A stretch of 57,350 bases of DNA from MFAQ01 sp964429015 (GTDB lineage Bacteria; Patescibacteriota; Microgenomatia; UBA1400; MFAQ01): contig CAYSAM010000004.1 of the NCBI GenBank assembly GCA_964429015.1, forward strand, positions 1-57,350, given 5' to 3'. The position numbers and the translations under genes are program-made. How positions within the stretch are numbered: position 1 is the stretch's first letter; each line of letters begins with the position of its first letter. Positions 57,283 through 57,350 of the stretch are shown here, piece after piece. The notes beneath the pieces were generated by a model that saw only the letters and a list, made by a program, of their open reading frames with translations, searched no databases and was not told where the DNA came from.

Positions 57283-57350
57283 CTAAACACCATCATCTTC
57301 ATCATCTTGAATCCAAGTCATATATTCACTCATGATAAGGTTAGCTGGGA
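57283..57350 (-). CDS. C-terminal end of a minus-strand gene running out of the window
   Basis: From the right edge the minus strand is open to a TAG at 57285-57283 and would encode a C-terminus reading PANLIMSEYMTWIQDDEDDG plus V, an acidic tail. Only about 22 codons are visible, so the gene cannot be identified and may be spurious. An internal ATG would allow a 16-residue peptide, which I think unlikely. It precedes the cupin in the same direction with a 39-bp gap. Confidence 0.35.
   Translation of the reverse strand, partial: PANLIMSEYMTWIQDDEDDGV

Noticed and set aside
1..57350. rRNA, tRNA, transposase, integrase or phage genes
   Set aside because: I looked on both strands and saw no cloverleaf-like tRNA, rRNA segment or mobile-element protein.

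Overview
The window looks like a chromosomal segment from a Candidate Phyla Radiation (Patescibacteria) bacterium, most likely of the Microgenomates group. I infer this from the strongly AT-rich base composition, very tight gene packing with many 4-nt ATGA stop/start overlaps, almost no Shine-Dalgarno sequences, a reduced dcw cluster, and small single-domain versions of housekeeping proteins. TGA is used as a stop throughout, so this is not a lineage with UGA recoded as glycine. No rRNA, tRNA, CRISPR array, transposase or phage gene is visible.

Positions 1-39.8 kb form a large surface-glycan locus. It holds about twenty glycosyltransferases: six GT2, nine GT4, one PIG-V-like mannosyltransferase and four or five GT-C-like membrane proteins. 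It also holds two Wzx-type flippases, one O-antigen ligase/polymerase-like protein, a hexapeptide acyltransferase, four SAM methyltransferases, and sugar-nucleotide enzymes (manC, gmd, and an rmd-like reductase, together predicting GDP-D-rhamnose). A phosphoglycosyl transferase at 39.2 kb would load the first sugar onto the lipid carrier. Embedded in it are a small 3Fe-4S-type ferredoxin and a B12-binding-type radical SAM protein, each with its own promoter. Most genes lie on the + strand; three minus-strand genes (methyltransferase, DPM1-like GT2, manC) interrupt the run and are convergent with their left neighbours.

Positions 39.8-43.1 kb carry a DUF4012 protein, a short RecO and a lipoprotein. 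A terminator then separates these from a dcw division/peptidoglycan cluster at 43.2-53.4 kb: mraZ-rsmH-ftsL-ftsI-dgkA-mraY-ftsW-murG-ftsQ-ftsA-ftsZ. The Mur ligases are absent here and an undecaprenol-kinase-type dgkA is inserted. Upstream of mraZ is a sigma70-like promoter followed by two 10-bp-phased GTGGTGA repeats that look like the MraZ operator.

Positions 53.4-57.35 kb hold a DUF4342 protein, a Flp-like pilin, a small ORF coupled to a Y-family DNA polymerase, a membrane protein with a Pro/Thr-rich linker behind a leader with three hairpins, a cupin on the minus strand, and the tail of another minus-strand gene.

The most unusual signals are these: (i) at roughly a dozen sites a TATAAT-like -10 box ends only 5-9 nt before the start codon, implying leaderless mRNAs; (ii) one GT-C gene (18193-19692) contains both nine exact-phase heptanucleotide repeats and an in-frame 78-bp palindromic element related to intergenic repeats elsewhere in the window, and is preceded by a 10-bp tandem repeat; (iii) the ferredoxin/radical SAM pair inside the glycan locus has an atypical CX4CX2C cluster motif; and (iv) the membrane-protein gene at 55.8 kb has a structured 5' leader.
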